A stretch of 64,000 nucleotides of DNA, from positions 62,001 through 126,000 of the forward strand of contig NZ_JAFNJU010000006.1 of NCBI RefSeq assembly GCF_017368455.1. The letters run 5' to 3'. A program made the translations under genes and the position numbers. The stretch is from Proteiniclasticum aestuarii. GTDB lineage: Bacteria; Bacillota; Clostridia; Clostridiales; Clostridiaceae. The notes below the pieces were generated by a model. That model was not told the origin of the DNA, did no database searches, and worked only from the letters and a program-made list of their open reading frames with translations. Below, in pieces: positions 1 through 7,975 of the stretch (positions are counted from its first letter, which is position 1; every line of letters starts with the position of its first letter).

Positions 1-2
1 AA

Positions 3-788
3 CTGACTGTTGAGCTGGAGAGCGAAATCAGCTTTCTTGATGATCTCTGGATAGCACCCTATGTGCGGTATGCCAATGGAGATGAAACCACCGATGAATT
101 CAGGCCGCTAACGGATAGAACTCTTGAAAAAGTGGAATACACTCTTCCAGAGCATGGTGGCCGCCTGATCAGAGAAGTGGGGATAAAGGTCAGAACAGAC
201 AGCGCGCCTGTGGATGGCAATGGTCTGCTGGGGCGCATTCGAATAAGAACCTTTAGCCTCACGGGAACTGCGTCGTATTCTCTGAATCAATTCTCCTTCG
301 AAGAAGGTTTTCTTAGGAATGTGGCCCCCTTCTCCAATCACAGAATCACCACAGAGCTATTCCAGAGCCAGATCCGTTTCGAAGCGAAGGAAGAGCAGGG
401 CATCAGTCTCACGGGCCACTATTTTGCAAAGGACGTGGAACTGTGCTTCAGACTGGAACAGTGCAAGGGTGGAAGCATCCTTGTGCCTTTCAGAGCGAAA
501 GGGCTGGAGAACTACTACTTTGTGCGAATAGAAGAAAACGCTCTCTCCATCGAGCAGAGACTACATGGCAGCTATAGGGTGCTTCGAAAAAGCAAAACCT
601 CGGTGAATTTTCATGAGTCCATGCATCTCCACCTGATCGTCAAGGGAGACCAGGTAATCTTCCTCCTCAATGATGGAGCCGCCGTCCTTACTTGCGAAGG
701 CATCGAGAATGCTTATGGGCACTTCGGGCTCGGAGGAGAAAACGCTTCGTTCCAGATATCCAGCCTCCAGGTGACGGCAGAGACATAG
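3..788 (+). CDS. 3' part of a large protein ending in a beta-sandwich domain; possible ADP-ribosylglycohydrolase-family tail
   Basis: The frame is open from the left edge, so the start lies outside the window; 261 codons remain before the TAG at 786-788. The C-terminal ~150 residues have the alternating hydrophobic pattern of an all-beta sandwich (segments around HYFAKDVELCFRL, YYFVRIEENALSIEQ, and GHFGLGGENASFQISSLQV), as in laminin-G-like or 3-keto-disaccharide-hydrolase-like carbohydrate-binding domains. From memory, such tails occur in some Firmicute ADP-ribosylglycohydrolase-family and glycoside-hydrolase proteins. No catalytic motif lies in the visible part, so this assignment is inference. 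A GC hairpin follows the stop at 818-834. Confidence 0.45.
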   Translation: MTVELESEISFLDDLWIAPYVRYANGDETTDEFRPLTDRTLEKVEYTLPEHGGRLIREVGIKVRTDSAPVDGNGLLGRIRIRTFSLTGTASYSLNQFSFEEGFLRNVAPFSNHRITTELFQSQIRFEAKEEQGISLTGHYFAKDVELCFRLEQCKGGSILVPFRAKGLENYYFVRIEENALSIEQRLHGSYRVLRKSKTSVNFHESMHLHLIVKGDQVIFLLNDGAAVLTCEGIENAYGHFGLGGENASFQISSLQVTAET

Positions 789-817
789 CGTACAGCTCCT
801 CCCTTCAGAACTAAAAA

Positions 818-851
818 CGGGCCATGGCGGCCCGAACAGAGATTTTCTTTT
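818..851 (+). terminator. Weak intrinsic terminator after the partial first gene
   Basis: A 6-bp all-GC stem (CGGGCC at 818-823, GGCCCG at 829-834) with a 5-nt loop lies 30 nt after the stop. An interrupted T-tract (TTTTCTTTT) follows at 843-851. The T-run starts 8 nt after the stem, so termination may be inefficient. Confidence 0.4.
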
Positions 852-906
852 CCTTCAGATGAATTGCGTGAAAAGAGAAAAGAGAAGAAAGTCATAATCG
901 AAAACA

Positions 907-947
907 GGTCCCGGCAGATGGAATACACCCCTTCCACTGCCGGGACC
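907..947. repeat. Long perfect hairpin, first copy of a repeated element
   Basis: An 11-bp perfect outer stem (GGTCCCGGCAG at 907-917, CTGCCGGGACC at 937-947) encloses an inner 5-bp stem (TGGAA 919-923, TTCCA 932-936) and an 8-nt loop. There is no T-run on the plus strand; on the minus strand GTTTTC follows. The interior (CCCGG-Y-AGATGGAA, CAC, TTCCA) closely resembles the hairpin at 2245-2292, so the two form a related pair around the gene at 1238-2224. Confidence 0.55.
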
Positions 948-1237
948 TTGTCGACTGTACTGCTAAGGATTGGAAGAGCAAGAAGGGTATGATCCCGGAT
1001 TCCCGTGAGCGCTGACCTGGGTTTCCGAAAGACACTGGTAATCCGGACAGGGAAGGGGCTTTTTTCAGGAAGGAAAAGAAGGAGCGCTCTTTCTCCTCAC
1101 AGAAGACCACACTCCGTGCATCTTCTGCATCAGAAAGAAAAAACATGGTACAGAAGCTTCTATCTGGCGTATACTGAAGATAGATTCAATCAGTAGATGC
1201 AACTCGCCAATATATTCATCCGAAAGGAGCAAAGGAA

Positions 1238-2224
1238 ATGAAAGCCATCCTGCAGGAACATTACGGAACCTATGAAGTCCTGACCATGGAGGAAACAGAA
1301 AAGCCCCAGATCCAAGAAGGAGAGGTTCTGGTGGAGGTCCAAGCGGTGTCCCTCAACGCACCGGATTGGAGACTGCTCAGCGGAAAACCCCTTCTCATGA
1401 GACTGGTCTCCGGCATTTTTCGGCCGAAACACAGAATCAGAGGAACAGATCTCTCTGGAACGGTGGTGGAAGCCTCTCCCGACTGCAGAAATCTGAAAGT
1501 CGGGGATGAAGTCTATGGAGACCTTTCCGGTGCAGGGTTTGGCGCTTTTGCTGAGTATGTGGCCGTGAAAGAGATGCTGCTTTCCCTGAAGCCGAAGAAC
1601 CTGAGCTATCTCGAAGCCGCTGCACTGCCCATGACATCGGTGACGGCCCTCCAAGGCCTCCGTCAGGAGGGGAAACTGCAGCAAGGAGAAAAGGTTCTTA
1701 TTCTAGGCGCATCAGGCGGTGTAGGTACCCTGTCCCTGCAGCTGGCTAGAGCCTTGGGCGCGGAGGTCACGGCGGTGACCTCCATCAGCCACATAGCCCA
1801 GTCCATGTCCTTAGGAGCCCACCATGTACTGGATTATCAGGAGACGGATTTTGACCGCTTGGAGGAATCCTATGATCTGGTTCTGGCCGTCAACGGCTAT
1901 TATCCCTTCAGTACCCTTGGACATCTTCTGTCAGAAACGGGAAGAGTGGTCCTCATCGGAAGCAGCTCGGTCTACCAGCTGATGGCTGCTTCGGTACTGG
2001 GTGGGCTTCTGCTCGGAAGAAAGAGGGAAAGCCTCAAAGCCCTTCTGGCTAAACCGCGGAAAGAGGATCTGGACTACATCACGTCCCAGGTGGAACACAA
2101 AAACATCAAGCCGGTCCTCTATAAAGAGATTCCTTTCCAGGACATTCCAGAAGGACTGAAAGAACTGCACAAGGGTCATGCAGGAGGAAAGATTGTGGCC
2201 TGGGTGAAGCCTCAACGACTATAG
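1238..2224 (+). CDS. Zinc-independent MDR alcohol dehydrogenase / quinone reductase-like oxidoreductase
   Basis: A 328-residue protein of the medium-chain dehydrogenase/reductase family. The N-terminal GroES-like domain (residues ~1-120) contains the typical RGTDLSGTVVE segment and the VGDEVYG turn. A Rossmann domain follows with the nucleotide motif LGASGGVGT near residues 153-161. The catalytic and structural zinc ligands of classical alcohol dehydrogenases are absent, so a quinone-oxidoreductase or enone-reductase type NAD(P)H reaction is expected; the substrate cannot be read from sequence. The start is backed by AAAGGAGCAAAGGA just upstream. It stands alone, bracketed by related hairpins at 907-947 and 2245-2292. 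Confidence 0.8.
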   Translation: MKAILQEHYGTYEVLTMEETEKPQIQEGEVLVEVQAVSLNAPDWRLLSGKPLLMRLVSGIFRPKHRIRGTDLSGTVVEASPDCRNLKVGDEVYGDLSGAGFGAFAEYVAVKEMLLSLKPKNLSYLEAAALPMTSVTALQGLRQEGKLQQGEKVLILGASGGVGTLSLQLARALGAEVTAVTSISHIAQSMSLGAHHVLDYQETDFDRLEESYDLVLAVNGYYPFSTLGHLLSETGRVVLIGSSSVYQLMAASVLGGLLLGRKRESLKALLAKPRKEDLDYITSQVEHKNIKPVLYKEIPFQDIPEGLKELHKGHAGGKIVAWVKPQRL

Positions 2225-2244
2225 CGGCAGAATAAGAACCGATG

Positions 2245-2297
2245 AAAGAACCCGGTAGATGGAAGGCACTACTTTCCATTTCAGGGTTCTTTGCTTC
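2245..2297 (+). terminator. Probable terminator after the MDR gene; second copy of the repeated hairpin
   Basis: Outer stem AAAGAACCC (2245-2253) with GGGTTCTTT (2284-2292), and an inner stem ATGGAA with TTCCAT around 2259-2279. The 3' arm ends in TTCTTTGCTT, a modest U-tract. It lies 20 nt after the stop of the MDR gene and shares its core sequence with the hairpin at 907-947. Confidence 0.6.
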
Positions 2298-2424
2298 GAA
2301 AAATCTGAATGCTATATGAATAGTGCATCAGTAGAGAAAAACGGATCTGGATTTGAGAAAGGAGAAAGCCTCTGCATGCCCGTAAAGGGAAGTGCAGAGG
2401 CTTCGAAGCGGAGAATATATTCTT

Positions 2425-5112
2425 TTAGACTGCACCCAGAATCTTGGCTTTGACCTTCTTTCTGACGATGCGGACCTTACGCTTCATGACGTTCCGTACA
2501 ATGAGAGGCTTCAGCTTGGGAAAATCCACTCCTTTGGCGTCATAGACCTTCGTAAGATTTATGGCATCGAACTTGCAGCGGGTGCTGCAGGCTCCGCAGC
2601 CCACGCAGAGAAACTCATCCACCACGGAGATGCCGCAGGAGAGGCAGCGCATGGTCTCCGCTTTGATCTGATCCTCCGAGAGAAGACCACGGGCATCGGT
2701 GAAGACTCCGGCCAGGGTATCGGAGTGGACCGTGTAGACCCGTTCCCTCTGCACCGTATCGTAGCCGCTGTAATCCACATTGGTAAGATCCACAGGGATG
2801 AAGGCTTTGTTGCTTCTGCCATAGACCAGGCTCTGTCCTTTGTTCACGAAACGGTGAATGGAGATGGATGCTTCTTTTCCGTGAGCGATGGCATGGATGG
2901 CATATTTGGGCCCCGTGGCAGCATCGCCGCCGGCAAAGATATCCGGTACACTGGATTGGAGCGTCTTGGGGTCCACCTTGATGGTTCCGTTTGGATGAAG
3001 GGCGACGCCCAGTCCCTCCAGAAGGCTTCCCCAGTGGATGGCCTGCCCCACGGACAGGAGAATCGTATCCGCTTCCACCAGGAGGTAGTCCTCTTCATCA
3101 AAGAGAGGGGAGAATCTACCATTCTCGTCCAGAGTGCGGATGCACTTTCGAAACTCGATGGCATAGGCTCTACCGTCTTTGGCCAGAATTCTTCTGGGAC
3201 CGTAGCCGTTCGTTATGACCACACCTTCCTCCAGGGCTTCATGGACTTCATCCTGCAGTGCGGGCATGGCTTCTCTTTCTTCCAGACAGAACATGGAGAC
3301 GCCTTCCTGGTCCATTCTCAGGGCGGAACGGGCCACATCGATGGCCACATTGCCGCCGCCGATGACTATGGTTCTGCCTAGGGACTTCTTTGGCGGCTCC
3401 ACGGCGGATTCCCGCAGGAAGTCCACACCAGCAATCACATTCTCGGCCTGGTCTCCTTCAATGGAGAGGCTGCGGCCCTTCTGAGCGCCGATGGAAACAT
3501 AGAAGGCTTCATAGCCTTGGCTACGCAGCTCCTTTATCGTCACGTCCTCGCCCACGGTCACACCGTTTTTGAAGATGACGCCCAGGGATTTCAGTACGTC
3601 GATTTCCGCCTGGATCACATCCTTCTGGAGACGGAAGGCAGGGATGCCGTAGCGCAGCATACCGCCCATGTCCTTCTCCTTTTCGAACACCGTCACCGGG
3701 TAGCCCTCTACAGCCAGATAGTAGGCGCAGGTCAGGCCGGAAGGCCCACCGCCGATGATGGCGATCTTCTTTTCGTGGGTTCTCCTGATTTCCGGGAGGA
3801 ACCGGTCTTCCTTCTTCAGATCCAGCTCCGCGATGAACTTCTTGATGTCATCGATGGCCACGGAAGCATCCAGACCGTTCCTGGTGCAGGCGCTTTCGCA
3901 CAGAGCCGGACAGATTCTTCCGCAGACGGCGGGGAAGGGGTTCTCCTTCTTGATCATTTCCAGCGCTTCATCGAAGCGCCCCTGGGAAGCCAGCTTGATG
4001 TATCCGGGAATGGAGATGTGCGCAGGACATTCGCTCTTGCAGGGGGCGGTCCCTGTTTCCAGAGTCTCTTTTCGATTGATCCGGTAATCCGGGTTCCACT
4101 TGTCCGGACCCCATTCCGTATCATGGGGGAAGTCCTTCCGCTTCAGCAGAGGCACTTCACTGTTTACGCAGAGGCGATGCCCCAGCTGGATGGCATTGGT
4201 GGGACAGACCTCCACGCACTCTCCGCAGCCCACGCATTTGTCCTTGTCGATGGTGCTCACGTAGTTGGAGCGCATCATGTCCGGGTTGTTGTACATGTTG
4301 GCGGCGCGCAGGGCATAGCAGCTGCATCCGCAGCAGTTGCAGATGGCGTGGGTATGTCCTTCGCCTTCGGTGTTGGGAATGGAGTGCATGAGGCCGTCCC
4401 GCTCGGCTTTCCGGATGATCTCAAATGCTTCCTCTTTGCTCACTTCTCGGCCGCGACCGGTGCGGATGTAGTACTCCGCCGCATCATCCAGCTGGAGGCA
4501 CATGTCTTCCTTCAGATGACCGCAGCCCTGATTCATGACCTCCCGGGAGGTTCGACAGGAACAGTCGGACACGGAAATCAGACGGGCTCCCCGGATGTAG
4601 CCGGACACTTCCTCGGAAGAGGCTTTCCGGGAAGACCCGTCGATGGAGGACTCGATGGGGATGACCCGCATGAGGCCCAGTCCCACGGGAAAGTTCCCCG
4701 CTGCGATGGGATTGCGCATGAGGCCATAGTCATCAAAGGCTTTTCCGATCTGAGGATATTTCGCCACATTCTCCTTGTGGTTCACCACCAGCTCGAAAAT
4801 ACCCGGCACCCAGGTCTCATACCAGTAGGTGTCCACGTCTCCTCCCCGCTTGATGAGAGAAACGCCCACATCCACCAGCTGATCCAGGAGATGCTTTGTC
4901 TCCGCCAGAGGCTTGCCGCATTTTGCTGCAATCTCCTCCGCGGTGCGATGGCCACGGTATTCCAGGGACAGCGCCACCTCGGCCATCTCTTCTGTGACGA
5001 TCTTCTCCAGCAGTTTAAACCGCGGGTCCTCTTCCGTCACGCCGTTTTTCGAGCCCATTCTCGTATTGGACACCTTATTCACAAATTCAAGCAGTCTGAT
5101 CTGATCCGTCAT
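2425..5112 (-). CDS. Large multidomain FAD/NAD(P)-dependent oxidoreductase with Fe-S clusters (GltD-like core)
   Basis: An 895-residue cytoplasmic flavoprotein. Residues ~30-95 form a helical, winged-helix-like segment. A Cys-rich region follows (CSC near 174-176, CNCCGCSC near 248-255) and then a ferredoxin motif CVGCGECVEVCP at 283-294. Residues ~340-440 match the Fe-S N-terminal domain of glutamate synthase beta-type enzymes. The FAD motif GGGPSG is at 444-449, the NAD(P) motif GGGN at 575-578, and the FAD-closing GGDAATG near 718-724. A last CVGCGACSTRC is at 826-836. The architecture suggests an electron-transferring NAD(P)H oxidoreductase; no glutamate synthase large subunit is nearby. 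Its start overlaps the end of the membrane-protein gene by 26 nt, implying translational coupling. Confidence 0.85.
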   Translation of the reverse strand: MTDQIRLLEFVNKVSNTRMGSKNGVTEEDPRFKLLEKIVTEEMAEVALSLEYRGHRTAEEIAAKCGKPLAETKHLLDQLVDVGVSLIKRGGDVDTYWYETWVPGIFELVVNHKENVAKYPQIGKAFDDYGLMRNPIAAGNFPVGLGLMRVIPIESSIDGSSRKASSEEVSGYIRGARLISVSDCSCRTSREVMNQGCGHLKEDMCLQLDDAAEYYIRTGRGREVSKEEAFEIIRKAERDGLMHSIPNTEGEGHTHAICNCCGCSCYALRAANMYNNPDMMRSNYVSTIDKDKCVGCGECVEVCPTNAIQLGHRLCVNSEVPLLKRKDFPHDTEWGPDKWNPDYRINRKETLETGTAPCKSECPAHISIPGYIKLASQGRFDEALEMIKKENPFPAVCGRICPALCESACTRNGLDASVAIDDIKKFIAELDLKKEDRFLPEIRRTHEKKIAIIGGGPSGLTCAYYLAVEGYPVTVFEKEKDMGGMLRYGIPAFRLQKDVIQAEIDVLKSLGVIFKNGVTVGEDVTIKELRSQGYEAFYVSIGAQKGRSLSIEGDQAENVIAGVDFLRESAVEPPKKSLGRTIVIGGGNVAIDVARSALRMDQEGVSMFCLEEREAMPALQDEVHEALEEGVVITNGYGPRRILAKDGRAYAIEFRKCIRTLDENGRFSPLFDEEDYLLVEADTILLSVGQAIHWGSLLEGLGVALHPNGTIKVDPKTLQSSVPDIFAGGDAATGPKYAIHAIAHGKEASISIHRFVNKGQSLVYGRSNKAFIPVDLTNVDYSGYDTVQRERVYTVHSDTLAGVFTDARGLLSEDQIKAETMRCLSCGISVVDEFLCVGCGACSTRCKFDAINLTKVYDAKGVDFPKLKPLIVRNVMKRKVRIVRKKVKAKILGAV

Positions 5113-5962
5113 TGATAGTCCCCCTTGTGGCTTCGTGGAAGCCGTAATATTTTTCAGAGTATTTCAGGACATGGTCCTTATTCCGATAGGTTTTGAACCA
5201 GTAGAAGAGGTAGCCCGCATGGAGAGCCAGATTCACCATGCCCCAGAGGTTCAGAAAGGATGCGCTGAACCAGGCGGTGGAGTCCATCACCGGGGTGAAG
5301 ATGTCATAGGATGCCCGGATGAGAAGGTGCACCGCCAGGGTGTAGACTCTGGCCATGAGCCACAGATCCACGCGCTTTGTGACCAGCATCCAGATCTGAG
5401 GCACCAGCAGGATGCAGAGGCTGGAAGCGAAGTAGGCGATGTTCTCTCCGTAGACGAAAGCCGCATTCCAGGTCACATAGAGGAGACACCAGGCCAGGGG
5501 AAGATCCGCCAGGATTTCCGAAAAGGTGTTCTTTCCGTCGTTACCGCCCACCCGCCAGTGCTTCACAGGCAGCGGGATGGTGATGCATAGAATCAGTCCG
5601 CAGAGGGCATTGTAGTAGTAGCCCCCGCTCATGTCCTGGAGCATGGCTTCGATGATATTCAGCATGAGAATGGCATAAAGGATCCACATGGGCCATTTCT
5701 TCTTCAGAGCCATGAGGCGGTCCTTATGGTGTCCGTCATTGGATATACGGATGTAGTTGAAGAAAAGAAGCGGGATCAGGATGCTGATGGTCTTGGCCCA
5801 TCGGAACCAGGAATCGATGTTCAGAAACCATAGAGGAAAAGAGCAGATGGCTACAATGGAAAACCATTTGTAGAACTGCTGCTTTTCTCTGGAATACTCC
5901 AGAAAAAGAAACAGAAAGAGCATGTAGAAGGCCATGGAGACAAAAATACTTAATAACGGCAT
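5087..5962 (-). CDS. Multi-spanning membrane protein, DUF5692-like
   Basis: A 291-residue protein with about eight hydrophobic helices, including an N-terminal one (MPLLSIFVSMAFYMLFLFL) and one near residues 255-275 (LWGMVNLALHAGYLFYW). The pattern of W/Y-rich helices and the segment AYTLAVH-like (here VYTLAVHLLI) resembles the Firmicute family DUF5692, which has no known function. The assignment is from memory. AGGAGG lies 7 nt before the ATG on the minus strand. It is the first gene of a two-gene operon with the FAD/Fe-S oxidoreductase, so it may be that enzyme's membrane partner; that is inference. Confidence 0.65.
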   Translation of the reverse strand: MPLLSIFVSMAFYMLFLFLFLEYSREKQQFYKWFSIVAICSFPLWFLNIDSWFRWAKTISILIPLLFFNYIRISNDGHHKDRLMALKKKWPMWILYAILMLNIIEAMLQDMSGGYYYNALCGLILCITIPLPVKHWRVGGNDGKNTFSEILADLPLAWCLLYVTWNAAFVYGENIAYFASSLCILLVPQIWMLVTKRVDLWLMARVYTLAVHLLIRASYDIFTPVMDSTAWFSASFLNLWGMVNLALHAGYLFYWFKTYRNKDHVLKYSEKYYGFHEATRGTINDGSDQTA

Positions 5963-5998
5963 GATATCCCTCCTAATATTGTTATGAATTTCACAATA

Positions 5999-6027
5999 AG
6001 AATACTAAATAAGTGGTAGCAATACAA
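5999..6027 (-). promoter_or_regulatory. Candidate promoter for the DUF5692-like / FAD oxidoreductase operon, with AraC-type direct repeats
   Basis: Read on the minus strand: -35 TTGTAT (6022-6027), 17-nt spacer, -10 TATTCT (5999-6004). The -35 overlaps two direct copies of AGCAAT (6018-6023 and 6029-6034) exactly 11 bp apart. One-turn direct half-sites are typical of AraC-family operators, and an AraC gene is divergent here. Confidence 0.4.
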
Positions 6028-6052
6028 TAGCAATCCGGACAATTAACTTAGC

Positions 6053-6082
6053 TTGATTGTCATATTATTATCATGATAGAAT
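6053..6082 (+). promoter_or_regulatory. Candidate promoter for the AraC-family regulator gene
   Basis: -35 TTGATT (6053-6058), 18-nt spacer, -10 TAGAAT (6077-6082) preceded by the extended TGn (6074-6076). It faces away from the minus-strand promoter at 5999-6027, so both lie in the ~155-bp divergent intergenic region. Confidence 0.5.
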
Positions 6083-6118
6083 GATGGGACAATGAAACCC
6101 CACAGGAGGAGACAGTGG

Positions 6119-7096
6119 ATGAAGCAGGAATGCATCGATGTATTCAAAGACCATGACCTGCCCTTTGCGTGCTATTTCAACGCGGACATGAACCATGAGG
6201 AGACCACCCATGACGAGATCGAATTCGTCTGGCTTCTGGAGGGCAGTGCCACCATCTGGTGCGAGGGGGAAACCTACCATCTGCTGCCCGATACGGTATT
6301 CATCTTCTATGTGCATCAGCGTCATGCCATGCGCTCTGAGGATAAAACCATCTCCGCTTCCTTTCGGTTCCGGAAGGACTACCTGAAGAGTCTGCATCTC
6401 TATTTTGAACGACTACCCTTCCGGAATCGGGTGTTCTCCTTTGACGAACTGGCCCATAAATACCCGGAAGTGCCGCTGATCATGTATCAGCTCATTAAAC
6501 TGATGCAGTCTCCGGGGTCTTCCATGCATACAAGATATCAGCTCATCGGATACTACAACATGTATGTGTTTGATCTCTACTCCGTCCGCCTCAAGGAGAA
6601 GTATCTGGACATCAAGAAGAAGAACTATGACACCTATCTGGACAGGCTTACGAGGATCAGCGCCTATGTGGAAAGCTGTTACAAAGAGAAGATCACCCTG
6701 GAGGCCTTGGGAAAAGTTGCGGGCATCAGTCCTTCCCGGCTGTCCCATTTCATCCGGGAAAGACTGGGTATCTCCTTCCAGGAGTACCTCTTGAAAGTCC
6801 GCCTGGAAAAAGCGCTCCATGCATTAAAGCATACGGAACTGCCCATCAGAGACATCGTCCGGGACTGTGGCTTCAGTGACCAGAAGTATCTCAACGCCAT
6901 TATGAAGGAACTGTTTCACCTGACGGCTTATCAGTACCGGAAGATCATGAAGGACGAGATTCATTTCGGAATCAGGGATTTCAACTATCCGGACATGCTC
7001 CATGAATTCACGAAAAAACTGCATCAGATCCGAGATGGGGAAAAGAAATCTTCTACAGCTCATGAACAGGGCTCTGGCGCTTTGATGGAACAATAG
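6119..7096 (+). CDS. AraC-family transcriptional regulator with cupin sensor domain
   Basis: A 325-residue regulator. Residues ~10-80 form a cupin-like ligand domain (EIEFVWLLEGSATIWCEGE, then LLPDTVFIFYVHQRHA). The C-terminal ~100 residues carry two helix-turn-helix motifs (ITLEALGKVAGISPSRLSHF and PIRDIVRDCGFSDQKYLNAI). The start at 6119 is chosen over the in-frame ATG at 6092 because AGGAGG at 6104-6109 sits 9 nt upstream of it. It is transcribed divergently from the DUF5692-like / FAD oxidoreductase operon and is its most likely activator. Confidence 0.88.
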   Translation: MKQECIDVFKDHDLPFACYFNADMNHEETTHDEIEFVWLLEGSATIWCEGETYHLLPDTVFIFYVHQRHAMRSEDKTISASFRFRKDYLKSLHLYFERLPFRNRVFSFDELAHKYPEVPLIMYQLIKLMQSPGSSMHTRYQLIGYYNMYVFDLYSVRLKEKYLDIKKKNYDTYLDRLTRISAYVESCYKEKITLEALGKVAGISPSRLSHFIRERLGISFQEYLLKVRLEKALHALKHTELPIRDIVRDCGFSDQKYLNAIMKELFHLTAYQYRKIMKDEIHFGIRDFNYPDMLHEFTKKLHQIRDGEKKSSTAHEQGSGALMEQ

Positions 7097-7497
7097 CTGG
7101 AGTCAGTGGGAGACAGGAGCAGAAGCGTCGAAATGAAGAATTGGATTCACCCATTGTGCCGGTTGGCACTGATCCCATAGGCCACGGGATAACAATATCG
7201 GTTATTTAAGGAAAGGCTGATGAGCTTTGGCTGGTATCAGATCTTCTTTTCATGGAAGAGAACGGACTGCCCATCCTGTGATTGAATAAAGGAAGTCGCT
7301 TCAGTGACTACAGGAATAGGATAGATATTTCTTCAGGACCCAATGTGGAAGTCAGTATGTCCAGATTGCCATTTGGGACAGATCTGAGAAAAATACTGGG
7401 AAAATTGTCCGGTTGAGGGTAAAATAAGAGTAGGATGAATTGCCTGAATATTGGGAAATATGAAGGGGTTCAGAATCACATAAAGGGGAGGGAGTTC
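7097..7497. other. 401-bp intergenic region without a gene
   Basis: Contains a small hairpin (GTGCC at 7156-7160 with GGCAC at 7165-7169) but no T-run and no coding sequence with a credible ribosome site. The AAAGGGGAGGG at about 7483-7492 is the ribosome site of the next gene. I see no clear promoter. Confidence 0.5.
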
Positions 7498-7965
7498 ATG
7501 TACATTTCTGATATAGAAGAGATCCGCGAAAGCAGCAGGCCGTCCATAGAGGAAATCAGGACCCAGTGGTCCAGAACCTACAGCAGAGAAGGAAAGCCGG
7601 ACTGGTCCCATATTTTTCCCTATTATCATGAGGACATCGTCTTTCAGGATTCCATCCAGAGGATTGAAGGGAAAGAGGACTTTGTGGCCATGTGCAGAAG
7701 ACTCACAAAGCGGTGTCGAAGTCTTCATATGGAGATCCATGAAATGACGGAAGAGGGGAACACCATCATGATGGACTGGACTATGACCATGTCTTTCCGC
7801 ATGTTTCCCTCCAGTCCCATCTATGGAGCCACGAAACTGCTTTTCAACGAGGAGGGGCAGATTATCCACCAGAGAGACTACTATGATCTCTGGGGAGACA
7901 TCTACGACGGCATTCCATTCTATAAACCGTTTTATCGATGGTACATGAGAAAATTTTTCGGGTAA
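7498..7965 (+). CDS. SnoaL/NTF2-like protein
   Basis: A 155-residue protein with the cone-shaped NTF2/SnoaL pattern: an N-terminal helix (IEEIRTQWSRTYS), the WSHIFPYYHEDIVFQDSI segment typical of the pocket rim, and a C-terminal beta half (MMDWTMTMSFR, GATKLLFNEEGQIIHQRDYYD). Such proteins are often small isomerases, cyclases or binding proteins for hydrophobic substrates. The start at 7498 is preferred to in-frame upstream starts because of the purine-rich ribosome site AAAGGGGAGGG. It heads a four-gene operon; the next gene begins within about 10 nt of its stop. Confidence 0.75.
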   Translation: MYISDIEEIRESSRPSIEEIRTQWSRTYSREGKPDWSHIFPYYHEDIVFQDSIQRIEGKEDFVAMCRRLTKRCRSLHMEIHEMTEEGNTIMMDWTMTMSFRMFPSSPIYGATKLLFNEEGQIIHQRDYYDLWGDIYDGIPFYKPFYRWYMRKFFG

Positions 7966-7975
7966 GGTGAGCAGT

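Larger units (their letters stand above)
789..1237. other. 449-bp intergenic region with two hairpins and no gene
   Basis: Apart from the hairpin at 818-834 and the large hairpin at 907-947, I see no coding sequence with a plausible ribosome site on either strand. A ribosome site (GAAAGGAGCAAAGG) just before 1238 belongs to the downstream gene. Confidence 0.6.

Noticed and set aside
3517-5115. A long plus-strand open frame (over 500 codons) opposite the FAD/Fe-S oxidoreductase
   Set aside because: Its translation is His/Gly/Val-rich with no family motif and no ribosome site. The minus-strand frame has clear FAD, NAD(P) and ferredoxin motifs, so this is a shadow of codon bias.
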